From Maritimibacter sp. REDSEA-S28_B5 (GTDB lineage Bacteria; Pseudomonadota; Alphaproteobacteria; Rhodobacterales; Rhodobacteraceae): 64,000 nt of DNA. A program made the translations under genes and the position numbers. The notes beneath the pieces are model-generated. The model made no database searches. It worked only from the letters and a program-made list of their open reading frames with translations, and had not been told where the DNA came from. The DNA lies in the NCBI GenBank assembly GCA_001626765.1, contig LUOO01000019.1, positions 1 through 64,000 on the forward strand, written 5' to 3'. Numbering within the stretch: position 1 is the first letter of the stretch; each line of letters begins with the position of its first letter. Shown in pieces: positions 41,074-50,539 of this stretch.

Positions 41074-43104
41074 TCAGTTCAGCGGCCAGGGCATGTCGGT
41101 GACGTCCTGCAGCAGTCCGGGCGGGAAGTCCCGGTTCAGCGCACCGGCCATTACGCACATCAGGGCAAGCCCGGCGGCGGTCATGATCAGCGTCTTGGTC
41201 CACGACGCCTGTGCCCGCACCCTGAGGAAGGCGATGAGGAACCCGGTCAGCGCGAGGATGAAGCCCAGCACCCAGGTCGCCGCGATCAGTCCCGCGAACC
41301 ATGCGAGGGTGGACCAGAGACCATAGGGCGCATCGGCATCCTCGCCCGAGGATTCCTTGTCGGCGAAGATCGCGTCCGTTTCGGACCGCAGGATCATCTG
41401 CACCACGAGGATGAGCAGCGCGGCAAGGGTGATGCCACCGATGACGAGCGGCACGATCTTGTCCGTCAGGTTGTAGTTGGGGATCATGCTCGCGTTGATC
41501 AGCGCGATCACCACATAGGCGAGGATGATCATGAGGAACACGATCGGCGCGCGCTTGGACCCCGACTTGACGTCGCCCTCGGCCATGATGGCCTTGGCCT
41601 GACGCAGACCCATCACCACCGAGATCACCGTGACGATGAGCAGCACGATCACGATGGGCGAGAAGATGTAGTCGAGGCCTTCTTCAAAGGATTTGCGGAA
41701 CCGGAAGGAGGCGATCTGGAAGGCCTGGTTCGAGAATTTCTCGACCGGGTTGGACAGCACGAAGCCGATCAGGAAGGCCGGGCGCGACCAGTCGAAGCGG
41801 CGCAGGAAGATGCCGACCAGACCAATGGCGAAAAGCGCGAGCAGATCCTCGAAGTTCTGACCCGACTGGAACGCCGCAAAGGAGATCAGCATGAAGAGGA
41901 AGGGCGCGAGATAGGTGAAGCGGATCGTGGTCAGCTTGGCGATGCCGCCCGAAGCCGCGATGCACAGCAGAGTGCCCAGCACGTTCGCCAGCGCCAGAAG
42001 CCAGACGATCGAATAGGTGATGTCGAGGTTGTCGCGCAGCATGGACGGCCCGACCTCGATGTCGCCCGAACCCAAGAGCGCGATGGCCCCGATGAAGATC
42101 GCCATGGACCCCGAACCGGGGATGCCGAAGAGCAGGGTGGGGACGAGCCCTCCGCCTTCTTTCGCGTTGTTCGAGCTTTCCGGCCCGATCACGCCGCGGA
42201 TTTCGCCCTTGCCGAAGTTTGATTTGTCCTTGGTGGTCTGCACGGCATGGCCATAGGCGATCCAGTCGACGACCGAGCCGCCGAGGCCGGGGATCACGCC
42301 GACGAGCACACCGATGAGCGAACAGCGCAGCGACAGCCACTTGTTGGCCGCCCAGTCGCGCACGCCCTCCATCCAGCCCGCGCCGAGGGACGCGTCCTTG
42401 GCGATGGACCGGTCCTGCCGCAGGAGCGAGACGATCTCGGGCACGGCAAAGATGCCCAAACCCACGATGACCAGTTGCAGCCCGTCGGTGAGATAGGGAA
42501 TGTCATAGGTCGCCATGCGCAGCGATCCGCCCGCATCGGCGATGCCGATGGTGCCGATGAGCATCCCGAGCCCCGCGGCCGCCAGCCCCTTTAGCGCGAC
42601 GCGCCCGGCGAGCACCGCCACCATGGACAGCCCGAGGATCGAGATCATCAGCATCTCGGGCAGGCCGAAGGCGAGCACCAAGGGCCGCGCCACGACGATG
42701 AACAGGGTGAGGAACAATGCGCCCACGAGGCCGCCGAAGAGCGACGAGGTAAAGGCCGCCGACAGCGCCCGCGCCGCCTGACCCTTGCGCGCCAGCGGGA
42801 ACCCGTCGAGCACCGTGGCCTGTGACGCCGACGAGCCGGGGATGCCCATGAGCACCGAGGCGAAGGTGTCCGACGTGGGCACCACCGCCACCATGCCGAT
42901 CATCAGCGCGAGGCCCAGAACCGGCTCCATGCCGAACATGAAGGGCAGAAGCAGCGACAGCCCGGCGATGCCGCCCAGGCCCGGAAAGACGCCGACCGCG
43001 AGGCCCATGACCACGCCAAGCGCGAGGTAGCCCAGGACGACAGGTTGCAAGATGAGAGCCCATGCGTCGGCAAGCGCCGGCAGGGCGGTGGCGAGAAGAT
43101 CCAT
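41074..43104 (-). CDS. tctA: Tripartite tricarboxylate transporter TctA fused to a TctB-like domain
   Basis: The 676-residue membrane protein has an N-terminal TctA part (about 1-500) with the paired family motifs GVFPGLGGIAGLSLLLPF and GVIPGLGGSVVDWIAYG, plus GIPGSSASQATVLDGFPLA and FGIPGSGSMAIFIGAI. After a linker, residues from about 520 form four helices (LIGGI region PLVIGGITLAALLILVVQM) like the separate small subunit TctB. No independent tctB gene is present nearby, so the fusion probably supplies both. It imports tri- or dicarboxylates bound by TctC, encoded just upstream. Confidence 0.9.
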   Translation of the reverse strand: MDLLATALPALADAWALILQPVVLGYLALGVVMGLAVGVFPGLGGIAGLSLLLPFMFGMEPVLGLALMIGMVAVVPTSDTFASVLMGIPGSSASQATVLDGFPLARKGQAARALSAAFTSSLFGGLVGALFLTLFIVVARPLVLAFGLPEMLMISILGLSMVAVLAGRVALKGLAAAGLGMLIGTIGIADAGGSLRMATYDIPYLTDGLQLVIVGLGIFAVPEIVSLLRQDRSIAKDASLGAGWMEGVRDWAANKWLSLRCSLIGVLVGVIPGLGGSVVDWIAYGHAVQTTKDKSNFGKGEIRGVIGPESSNNAKEGGGLVPTLLFGIPGSGSMAIFIGAIALLGSGDIEVGPSMLRDNLDITYSIVWLLALANVLGTLLCIAASGGIAKLTTIRFTYLAPFLFMLISFAAFQSGQNFEDLLALFAIGLVGIFLRRFDWSRPAFLIGFVLSNPVEKFSNQAFQIASFRFRKSFEEGLDYIFSPIVIVLLIVTVISVVMGLRQAKAIMAEGDVKSGSKRAPIVFLMIILAYVVIALINASMIPNYNLTDKIVPLVIGGITLAALLILVVQMILRSETDAIFADKESSGEDADAPYGLWSTLAWFAGLIAATWVLGFILALTGFLIAFLRVRAQASWTKTLIMTAAGLALMCVMAGALNRDFPPGLLQDVTDMPWPLN

Positions 43105-43138
43105 CGCACCGTTCTTTCGGTTGAAGTGTCAGGGAAGT

Positions 43139-43170
43139 GCTGGCGGGTCCGGTGCCCGGTCCCCGCCAGC
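43139..43170. other. Stem-loop between tctC and tctA genes
   Basis: GCTGGCGGG (43139-43147) and CCCGCCAGC (43162-43170) form a 9-bp stem with further inner GC pairing. No T-run follows on the minus strand, so it is more likely a 3'-end stabiliser or partial attenuator than a full terminator. Confidence 0.55.
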
Positions 43171-43177
43171 GGGTCGA

Positions 43178-44254
43178 TTACTCGATCGTCACGCCATAGG
43201 CGGACTGGAGCCAGTCGATCACATAGGCCTTGGCCTCGGGCGTCACCCTGGTGGCCTCGGCCGTCGCCTTGACCGCCCCTTCACCCACGAACATCGGGTA
43301 TTCGCCGACCTCGTTGGACGAGATTTCGGCGAAGTCGGGACGGGCGCGGACGGCCTCGAAGGCGGCGACATACGTGTCGATGACGTCCTGCGGCGTGCCC
43401 TTGGGCAAGAAGGCGATCTTCTGCGACGGGTAGCCCGAGATGAAGAAGGCCTTCCAGGCATCCCAGGCGACGCCTTCCGTCTCGCAGCCGTCGGTGGCGG
43501 CGCAGACTTCCTTGAAGGACGGCATGTCCGGGAAGGTCGGATCGCGCACGATGTTGCCGTCTTCGTCCAGCGCGCCCCAGCTCATCATCGGCACGGCGGT
43601 CCCGGCATCGACAAGGTCGGAGGCGCCCGAGAGGTAGCCCGACGAGGTCTGGTAGTCGATCGTCGCCTCGCCGCGTTCGAACATCAGCCGGCCATCACCG
43701 CGCCCCTTGATGCCGAAGACCGGCTCGACGCTCATGCCCAGAAGCTGCCAGGCCAGCAGCGGCACGAGGTCGAGCCCCGTCGCGCCCTGCGAGCCGAAGA
43801 TCAGGTCCACGTCCTTGAGTCCGTTGGCCGAGCCGTCGAACTTCGCGCCGTCTTCGGGGTTAAGATAGGCCACACCGCCAGTGCCGGTCGCCATAACCGG
43901 AATCCAGTCGCTGTATTCGTAACGCACGCGCGGGTCGCCCAGCAGATAGGGGAACTGCGTCGAACCCGACGAGCCGAACAGCAGCGTGCCGTCCTTGTGT
44001 TCCTGTTCCTGAAACCAGTTCGCGCCCTTGGTGGAGCCTGCGCCCGGCATGAACTTGACCACGACGGTCGGGTTGCCGGGAAGCTCCTGCGACAGAAGCG
44101 GTGCAAAGAAGTTGGCCCATTTGGCCGAGCCGCCGGTTTCCGAGAACGGGATCACCCATTCGATCGTCTTGCCGGTGAAGTCGACTTCGGCCAGCGCCGG
44201 CGACGTCATGAGTGCGGCGGCCGCGACCGAGATTGCGAGTTTCTTCATGGTCAT
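43178..44254 (-). CDS. tctC: Tripartite tricarboxylate transporter binding protein, TctC family
   Basis: The 358-residue protein has a signal peptide (KLAISVAAAALMTSPALAE) and TctC/Bug-like features: IEWVIPFSETGGSAKWANFF at the start of the mature part, VVVKFMPGAGSTKGANWF and a later AFLPKGTPQDVIDTYVAAF. It captures a carboxylate in the periplasm. GGAGG lies 6 nt before the ATG. It is the first gene of the minus-strand operon and is divergent from tctDE. Confidence 0.92.
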   Translation of the reverse strand: MTMKKLAISVAAAALMTSPALAEVDFTGKTIEWVIPFSETGGSAKWANFFAPLLSQELPGNPTVVVKFMPGAGSTKGANWFQEQEHKDGTLLFGSSGSTQFPYLLGDPRVRYEYSDWIPVMATGTGGVAYLNPEDGAKFDGSANGLKDVDLIFGSQGATGLDLVPLLAWQLLGMSVEPVFGIKGRGDGRLMFERGEATIDYQTSSGYLSGASDLVDAGTAVPMMSWGALDEDGNIVRDPTFPDMPSFKEVCAATDGCETEGVAWDAWKAFFISGYPSQKIAFLPKGTPQDVIDTYVAAFEAVRARPDFAEISSNEVGEYPMFVGEGAVKATAEATRVTPEAKAYVIDWLQSAYGVTIE

Positions 44255-44402
44255 TGGTATCCTCCCCTAGACCTGTCCCGCCGGGACAAAGCCCCGGCGT
44301 TCAATGTATGTTCAACAAAAGGGAATGATTCCCTCCTCCAACGGCGACACCATGGCGCCCCAACCTTGCGCGAAACTTGCGTAACATGACAAAGATGTAA
44401 CG

Positions 44403-45074
44403 ATGCGCATCGCGGTGATCGAAGACAACGAGGCTCTGGCGGAGGGGATCGCCATAAGGCTCCGTGACCGGGGCCATGCGGTCGACCTTTTGCACGACGG
44501 CACGCAGGCCGACGAGTTTCTGTCGCAGGAGGGCGCCGATCTCGTGGTCCTTGACCTCAATCTTCCTGGGATGGACGGGATCGACGTGCTGCGCGCCCTA
44601 AGGCGGCGCGGCGACGGCACCCCGGTGATCCTGCTCACGGCCCGCTCGGAAACCGCCCAGCGGGTCGCGGGTCTGGACGCGGGCGCGGACGACTACCTCA
44701 CGAAACCCTTCGAGATGGACGAGCTCGAGGCTCGGTTGCGCGCCATGGCCCGGCGCAAGAACCTCGAGTTCGCCGAGCGCGAGACGCTGGGTGCGCTGGT
44801 CTTTGACCGGGGTGCGCGCCAGCTTCTGAAGGACGACAAGCCCCTCGACATTCCGCGCAAGGAAATCTCGACGCTGGAATGTCTGCTCGAACGGCGCGGG
44901 CGGATCGTGTCCAAGGCCCAGCTCATCGCTCATGTCTATGGCGTCGGTTCTGACGCCGAGGAAAGCGCGGTCGAACCCCATGTCTCGCGGCTGCGCAAAC
45001 GGCTCGAGCCGCTGGGGCTTCGGATCAAGACTGCGCGCGGGCTGGGCTACATGCTCGAGATCGATACGCCGTGA
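44403..45074 (+). CDS. tctD: OmpR-family response regulator (TctD-like)
   Basis: The 223-residue protein has a receiver domain (acidic EDNE, phosphoacceptor Asp in VVLDLNLPGMDG, Lys in YLTKPF) and a C-terminal winged helix (SAVEPHVSRLRKRLEPLGLRIKTARGLGYML). It is divergent from tctC and followed, with a 4-nt overlap, by its sensor kinase, the arrangement of TctDE systems that induce tricarboxylate uptake. Confidence 0.9.
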   Translation: MRIAVIEDNEALAEGIAIRLRDRGHAVDLLHDGTQADEFLSQEGADLVVLDLNLPGMDGIDVLRALRRRGDGTPVILLTARSETAQRVAGLDAGADDYLTKPFEMDELEARLRAMARRKNLEFAERETLGALVFDRGARQLLKDDKPLDIPRKEISTLECLLERRGRIVSKAQLIAHVYGVGSDAEESAVEPHVSRLRKRLEPLGLRIKTARGLGYMLEIDTP

Positions 45075-46459
45075 GGGCGATGTCGCTCCGCCTGCGGCTC
45101 TTTCTCGTGATCCTGCCGCCCTTGTTCCTGGTCTCGATCCTGCTGGGCCTGTGGCGCTTTGCCGCCGCGCAACAGACCTCGGAAGAACTGTTCGACCGTA
45201 GCCTTCTCGCCGGTGCGCTGGCCATCTCGCGCGATGTGGCGATTTCCGACGGCGATGCCCTGTCACCCAGCACGCGACGGCTCATTTCGGATGCGGGCGG
45301 GGGCGAGCTTTTCTATCACGTGACCGGGCCGGGCGGATACTACGTGACCGGCTATGCCTATCCGCCACGCCCCGTGGGACCGGTCGCGCGCGACGTGCCC
45401 GTCTATTACTTCGCCGATTACCGGGGCGAGGAGATGCGCGTGTTGCGCATGATCGAAAGCCGCACGATCGACACCCTGTCCGGCGATACCGTTGTGACGG
45501 TCTGGCAGCGGGTGAGCGACCGCAGCGCCTTTGCCCGGTCGCTGGCCCTGCGCGCGGCGGTGATCATGGCCGGGCTGATGACTGCGCTCGCGCTCGTGGT
45601 CTGGTTCGGTGTGCAGATCGGCCTGCGCCCGCTCAACGATCTGCAAGCGGCGATCCAGCGACGCTCGCCCGATGACCTCGGCCCTATCCGCCGCCCGGTC
45701 CCGCACGAGGTGTCGGGCATCGTCTCGACCCTCAACCGTTTGCTGGGGCAGGTGCAGGACAGCATCGGGGCACATCAGGCCTTTATCTCGGACGCCGCGC
45801 ACCAGTTGCGCAACCCGGCGGCGGCCATCCTCGCGCTGGCCGAGACGCTGCCCGATGCGAAGAACCCGTCCGAGCGGGCCCGCCGCGAAGAGCAACTCGT
45901 CGAGGCCGCCCGGAAATCGGCGCGTCTGTCCGAGCAGCTCTTGTCGCTCGAACGGCTGCGCTACGACACGAGCACCTCGATGGTGCCCTTCGATCTCAAC
46001 ACCGTGGTCGAGGATATCTGCCGTAGCTTCGCGGCCAAGGCATTGTCGCGCGACATCGACTTCGCCCTGTCGCTGACGCCGGAACCGCTGCCGTTGCGGG
46101 GAAATCCCGTCCTCGTGGGCGAGGTCCTGATCAATCTGCTCGAGAATGCGCTCAAACACGGCGGGCCGGGGATGACCGCTATCGGCGTTCGGACCATGGG
46201 CGAAGCGGAGGCCGTCATCCTCACGGTCGAGGATGACGGCGTCGGCATCTCGGCGGACGAGGTCGGCACGGCCTTCCGCCGGTTCTCGCAGTTGCGCCAC
46301 GGCGAAGGATCCGGCCTGGGCCTTGCCATCGTGGAACAGGTGGTCCTTCGTCACGAGGGACGGATCGACTTTGACCCGCGCGAGGGGGGCACGACCTTTC
46401 GCCTGCGCTTCCCGCGCCAAGTGGGGGAGGCGGCAGCGGGAGAAAGGCAAGCGTCTTAG
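45071..46459 (+). CDS. tctE: Sensor histidine kinase (TctE-like)
   Basis: The 462-residue membrane kinase has two helices (LFLVILPPLFLVSILLGLW and AVIMAGLMTALALVVWFGV) around a periplasmic sensor of about 135 residues, the TctE-N type. The H-box is SDAAHQLRNPAAAI and ATPase motifs are NLLENALKHG, VEDDGVGI and GSGLGLAIVEQV. Start GTG 45071 or ATG 45080. It would sense an external carboxylate for TctD. Confidence 0.9.
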   Translation: MRAMSLRLRLFLVILPPLFLVSILLGLWRFAAAQQTSEELFDRSLLAGALAISRDVAISDGDALSPSTRRLISDAGGGELFYHVTGPGGYYVTGYAYPPRPVGPVARDVPVYYFADYRGEEMRVLRMIESRTIDTLSGDTVVTVWQRVSDRSAFARSLALRAAVIMAGLMTALALVVWFGVQIGLRPLNDLQAAIQRRSPDDLGPIRRPVPHEVSGIVSTLNRLLGQVQDSIGAHQAFISDAAHQLRNPAAAILALAETLPDAKNPSERARREEQLVEAARKSARLSEQLLSLERLRYDTSTSMVPFDLNTVVEDICRSFAAKALSRDIDFALSLTPEPLPLRGNPVLVGEVLINLLENALKHGGPGMTAIGVRTMGEAEAVILTVEDDGVGISADEVGTAFRRFSQLRHGEGSGLGLAIVEQVVLRHEGRIDFDPREGGTTFRLRFPRQVGEAAAGERQAS

Positions 46460-46487
46460 GCGGAGCGATTGGGGCGGTGCTGATCCC

Positions 46488-47192
46488 TCAGCTTACGCCC
46501 AGTCGCCGCGCCCGGCGCGTTTCGGGCCAGCCGATCAGGATCAGGACGCCGGCGGCGAGGGCAAAGAACCCCTGCCCCAGAAGGCCGAACAGCACGGCCC
46601 CCGCGATCCCGCCAAGCGCGAAACAGACGAGCGTCAGGCTGTAGAGCTTGAGCCTGGGGGCCGCGTCCCGTCGCCCCTCGGGGCCGCTGGCAAGGGCGGC
46701 AAGGCCAATGCCGATGTCGGTCGCCATGCCGGATATATGCGTCGTGCGCACCCGCGCCTGCGAAATGAGCGTGGTGACCGCGTTCTGAAATCCCATGACG
46801 AAACTCAGGGAAAAGACGATGAGCGCCTCGGCCGCCCTCTGCGGGGCGAGCGTCAGCGCGATGGACAGACCCAGAAGCAGCGCCGCCTCCACGAGGATCG
46901 CCCAGGCGAAGATGCCCCGCAGCTTTCGGGCCAGCCCGATCTGGATCGTTGCGGCCGCGACGCCGGCGCCAAGGATGAAGACCACCGCGAGGGCGAGAAA
47001 GATCAGTGCGAGCCACGTCTCGCCCACCACAAGCTGATCGGCAAAGGCCGAGATGTTGCCCGTCATGTTCGCCGTGAACTTGCTCGCCAGCAGAAACCCG
47101 GCGGCATTGAGCGCGCCCGCAATCGACGACAGCGCGCCGGCAAGCATGAGGTCGATGGATTCGGTTCGGTCCGGACCGACGTGGATCAGCAT
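46488..47192 (-). CDS. DUF1275 (YoaK-like) integral membrane protein
   Basis: The 234-residue protein has six or so hydrophobic segments and YoaK/DUF1275 marks: LAGALSSIAGALNAAGFLL, FTANMTGNISAFADQL, and FVMGFQNAVTTLISQARVRTTHISGM in shorter form VMGFQNAVTTLI. Function is unknown; family members are thought to be transporters. ATG 47192 was chosen; a TTG at 47222 is an alternative. Confidence 0.85.
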   Translation of the reverse strand: MLIHVGPDRTESIDLMLAGALSSIAGALNAAGFLLASKFTANMTGNISAFADQLVVGETWLALIFLALAVVFILGAGVAAATIQIGLARKLRGIFAWAILVEAALLLGLSIALTLAPQRAAEALIVFSLSFVMGFQNAVTTLISQARVRTTHISGMATDIGIGLAALASGPEGRRDAAPRLKLYSLTLVCFALGGIAGAVLFGLLGQGFFALAAGVLILIGWPETRRARRLGVS

Positions 47193-47292
47193 GATGTGGC
47201 CTTGCAGGGTGTCCCGCGTCAAACGCTATGCCCCTATCGCCGGGTTGTCATCCCCGCGCGCCGCCGCCGCGCGAGAGGCCTGTGGTCGGTTC

Positions 47293-50200
47293 TCAGCCGT
47301 AAATCGCCACCGGCGCGACGTTCTCGATCTCGGCGTCGATGCCCAATGTGGCCAGCGTTACGCCGTCCTCGACATAGGTCCAGACGTTGAAGGTTGTCTC
47401 GCCGTCCGTCACCGTCTCTTCTGCCCGCGACCAGCCCTCGAGGTCGAAGCCGCCAAGCTCGACCGTGTCGCCCGCGTCGCCAAGGATCGTGAAGCTTGCG
47501 GCGGTTTCGATCTCGAGCAGGCCGTTCAGCACCCGGTCACCCTCGGACGTGAGGTTCTCGATCCCGTAGGGATCGAAGATGATCGTCTCGTCCGCGTCGT
47601 TCTTCATGTCGAAGACCTCGATCTCGCCCACGTTCATATAGGCAATGTCGTTCCAGTCGCCCAAGGCGCCCGCAAGCACCTTGAGCACGTCGCGCCCGGT
47701 GCCGCCATCGACCCAACCTTCGAAATTCGCGACCGCGACTGTGTCGTCACCTGAACCGGCGAAGATGGTGTTCTCGCCCGAACCGCCCAAGATTGTGTCG
47801 TCGCCCGCGCCACCCGTGATGGTGTCGTTGCCGCCGAAACCCAAGAGCGTGTCGTTGCCGTCTCCACCGTTGATCGTATCGCCGAAGTCCGACCCGAGGA
47901 ACAGGTCGTTGCCGCTGCCACCCTCGAACGTCTGCTCGGTCGTCCGCTTGGAAATGGTCTCCGTCGTCTCGATCACCACGACGTCCCAGTTCCGGGTCAT
48001 CGGCCAGCGCATAGTCAAAGGACAGCCCGTCCAGCGTCACCTCCGGGGAATAGGTGTCGCTCTCCTCGCCATCGACCTCGATGCTGAGTGTGAAATTCTG
48101 CAACTGCGCGGCAAAGAGCGGCGAGGACTGAAAGGCTTCGGTCAATCCCGATCCGTCCGCCACCGCCGTCGGCGCGCCGTCGCTGTCGAGGTCCTGAAGC
48201 GCCGTGGTCGAATAGTTCGACCCGATGCCGAAGGTCTGGATGTCGACCTTGTAACCCGCACTCGTCAGCGCGTTGCGCGCGGGCTGCCAGGTGTCCGAGG
48301 GCACCCCGTCGGTCACGAAATAGACGAGGTTGATCTCGCCCTCCGGCTGCGCGTCGAAGAAATCCTTGGACAGCGACAGCGCCGATCCCCAGTTGGTGCC
48401 GCCGCCGGTAAAGGTCATGTTCGCGATGGCATCGCCAAGGGATTGCTGGTCAAGGACCAGGTCGAAGCGACCGATCTCGGTCGCGTTGTCCGCATACCGA
48501 ATAATCTGCACATCCACTTGCACCTGCGTGCCGTCTAGCTGGTCGCCAAGTTCTTCGAGCGCGCTCGCGACCGCCAATTCTATCTGCTCCCATTGGGCCG
48601 ACCCGATCGACCCCGAGGCATCGAGCGCAATGGACAGGTTCACCGCCGAGGTCCGGTCGGCCTCGACCCGGCCCGCAGGCTGATCGCCGTCCGCATCCAC
48701 CTCGATGCCCAGAGACACGCTGTTGACGAAGGACGAGACGTATTCCTCGACGGTGAGGCTGACCGTCGCCGTATCGGTGTTCCCTAGTCCGTCGCTTACC
48801 GTGTAGGTGAAGCTGTCGGTGCCGAAGAAGTCCTCGAAGGGCTCGTAGGTGAAATCGCCCGGCCGCCAGTCGCCCGACAAGGGCACCGCGAGACCCCCAC
48901 CGGGAAATTCGCCGCCACCGGGAGGCGGCATGAAAACGCCGGGAAAGAGCAGGTAACCATGGCTCGGCCCGGTGAACCCAATGACGGACAGGGTGCCGCC
49001 TTCGGGGGCTGTGTCGTTCTCAAGCACGTTGCCTGCGAGAAGCCCGTCCTCTTCCAACGTGAAACTGTCGTCTCCCAGCGCAAAGACGGCGGGCGTCCCA
49101 GTGTCCCCGTCTGGAGGCGTGCTGCCGCCCGGCCCCGCGCTGCCGCCCGTGTTCCCCGTGTTTCCGCCGGTCGGGCTCGTTCTTTCGCCACCGCCAGCCC
49201 CGGTGCCGCCACCCGATCCGCCGGACCCTCCGGTGCTGTCTAGGCCACCCGTCGAGCCACCAAAGTCGTCAGGGTCGGGACGTGAATCGTTACCGTCCAC
49301 CCCGTCGCCATCGGTGCCCGGCGTCGTCGAGCTGCCAGGATCGTTCGAACGGTTCGACAACTGGACAAAGGTGCCGCCCGCCGCGACCCGTTCAAAGGCC
49401 AGCGCATAGGCGCGCGCGGCGTCCAGAAGGATGCTCTCGTCATCCGCCAGATCGGCGGCGGACCGCGTCACTTCCCGCGTCTCGCCCTCGATGGGCGACA
49501 CGATCCACGCGGTGTCGATGTCGTCGATGGTTGCGATGAGGTTGCCGGACAGGTCATAAAGCTGGATGCTCCCGATGCCCCCGTCGGGATCGCGGTTCAG
49601 TGACACCTCGACCGTCGTCACCCCGTCCTCGGTCGTGATGTCCACGAGCACCGTGGTGCCCCGGATACCCATGGTGGCGGTGGGCGTGTTGACGTCCATG
49701 CCCCCGGTGCGCGCGACCTCGCCCGCGATGAAGACGAAGCTGCCTTGGACAAGGCTGAAGGCCCCGCCATTGCCGCTGTCGGCGCCCGCGTCATAGACCA
49801 GTTCGTCGATCACCATCCGCGAGGCGGAGGCGAGGGTGAAGATCGTGCCATCGACAAAGGTGACGGCGACCTTTGCACCCTCGGCGGTTTCGATCACGTC
49901 ATTGGGGTAGATTTTCGACCCGACTTCGAGCGTGACACGGGTGCCGTCCGCGCGGGTGGCAAAAGCGTCCCCCTCCAGCGTCTCGACCTGCCCGATGGGG
50001 TCGGTCGCAGCCGCGCCACCGGCCTGCGCATACTGCCCTGCGTGATCGGGACCCGCGAGCCGTTCGACCACCGAGCCGCGCAGGACCGCGCCGTTGTCGG
50101 CCACCAGATCCGGGGCGCCTGCGCGGAAGTAATCGACGAGGCGGATGTCGGGATGGCTGCCGTCGCGCAGCAAGAGATCGCCGCCGTCACGGATGAACGC

Positions 50201-50335
50201 CGCTCGGAAAAGCGCAAAATCGCCGTCGATCCCCCCGGTCAGCTCAAGGGGTTCTGCGGAGTTTACGTCAATGTGGATCGTGTCCCCGGTCTGGCCGCCA
50301 ATGGCCTCGCCGCTGGAAAAGTCGCCCCGTCGCAT
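47293..50335 (-). pseudogene. FecR/vWA/RTX-repeat surface protein, frameshifted near the RTX region
   Basis: Frame 1 (50335 to about 48005) encodes a FecR-like domain (VTLEVGSKIYPNDVIETAEG; NTPTATMGIRGTTVLVD), a Gly/Ser/Thr linker, a cadherin-like repeat (LAGNVLENDTAPEGGTLSV) and a vWA domain with an intact MIDAS (ALDASGSIGS; TFTGGGTNWG; VTDGVPSD). Frame 2 (about 48010 to 47293) holds the C-terminal hemolysin-type calcium repeats (GGSGNDLFLG, GGDGNDTLLG, GGAGDDTILG) and a secretion-type end. Adding one C to the CCC near 48005 would join them (ALADDPRNWDVVV). A real mutation or a homopolymer sequencing error are both possible. Such proteins are type I-secreted or surface adhesins of about 1000 residues. 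Confidence 0.78.
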
Positions 50336-50539
50336 CAATGCCTTCCAAGGGAATGGTCGCAAATATGCTTCATTCCATTACCTGATTCGCAGCTTTCAGG
50401 CACGGATTTAAGTCTTCGCTTCTCACTTGTCGCCTTTTATTCCCAACCTGCTCACACCTTTGGGAGGACCGCGCGTGCGGTTGACCTCGCAGATGAGACG
50501 ACTTCTTGTGCGACAAGGTGGTTGCGAACGGAACATCGG

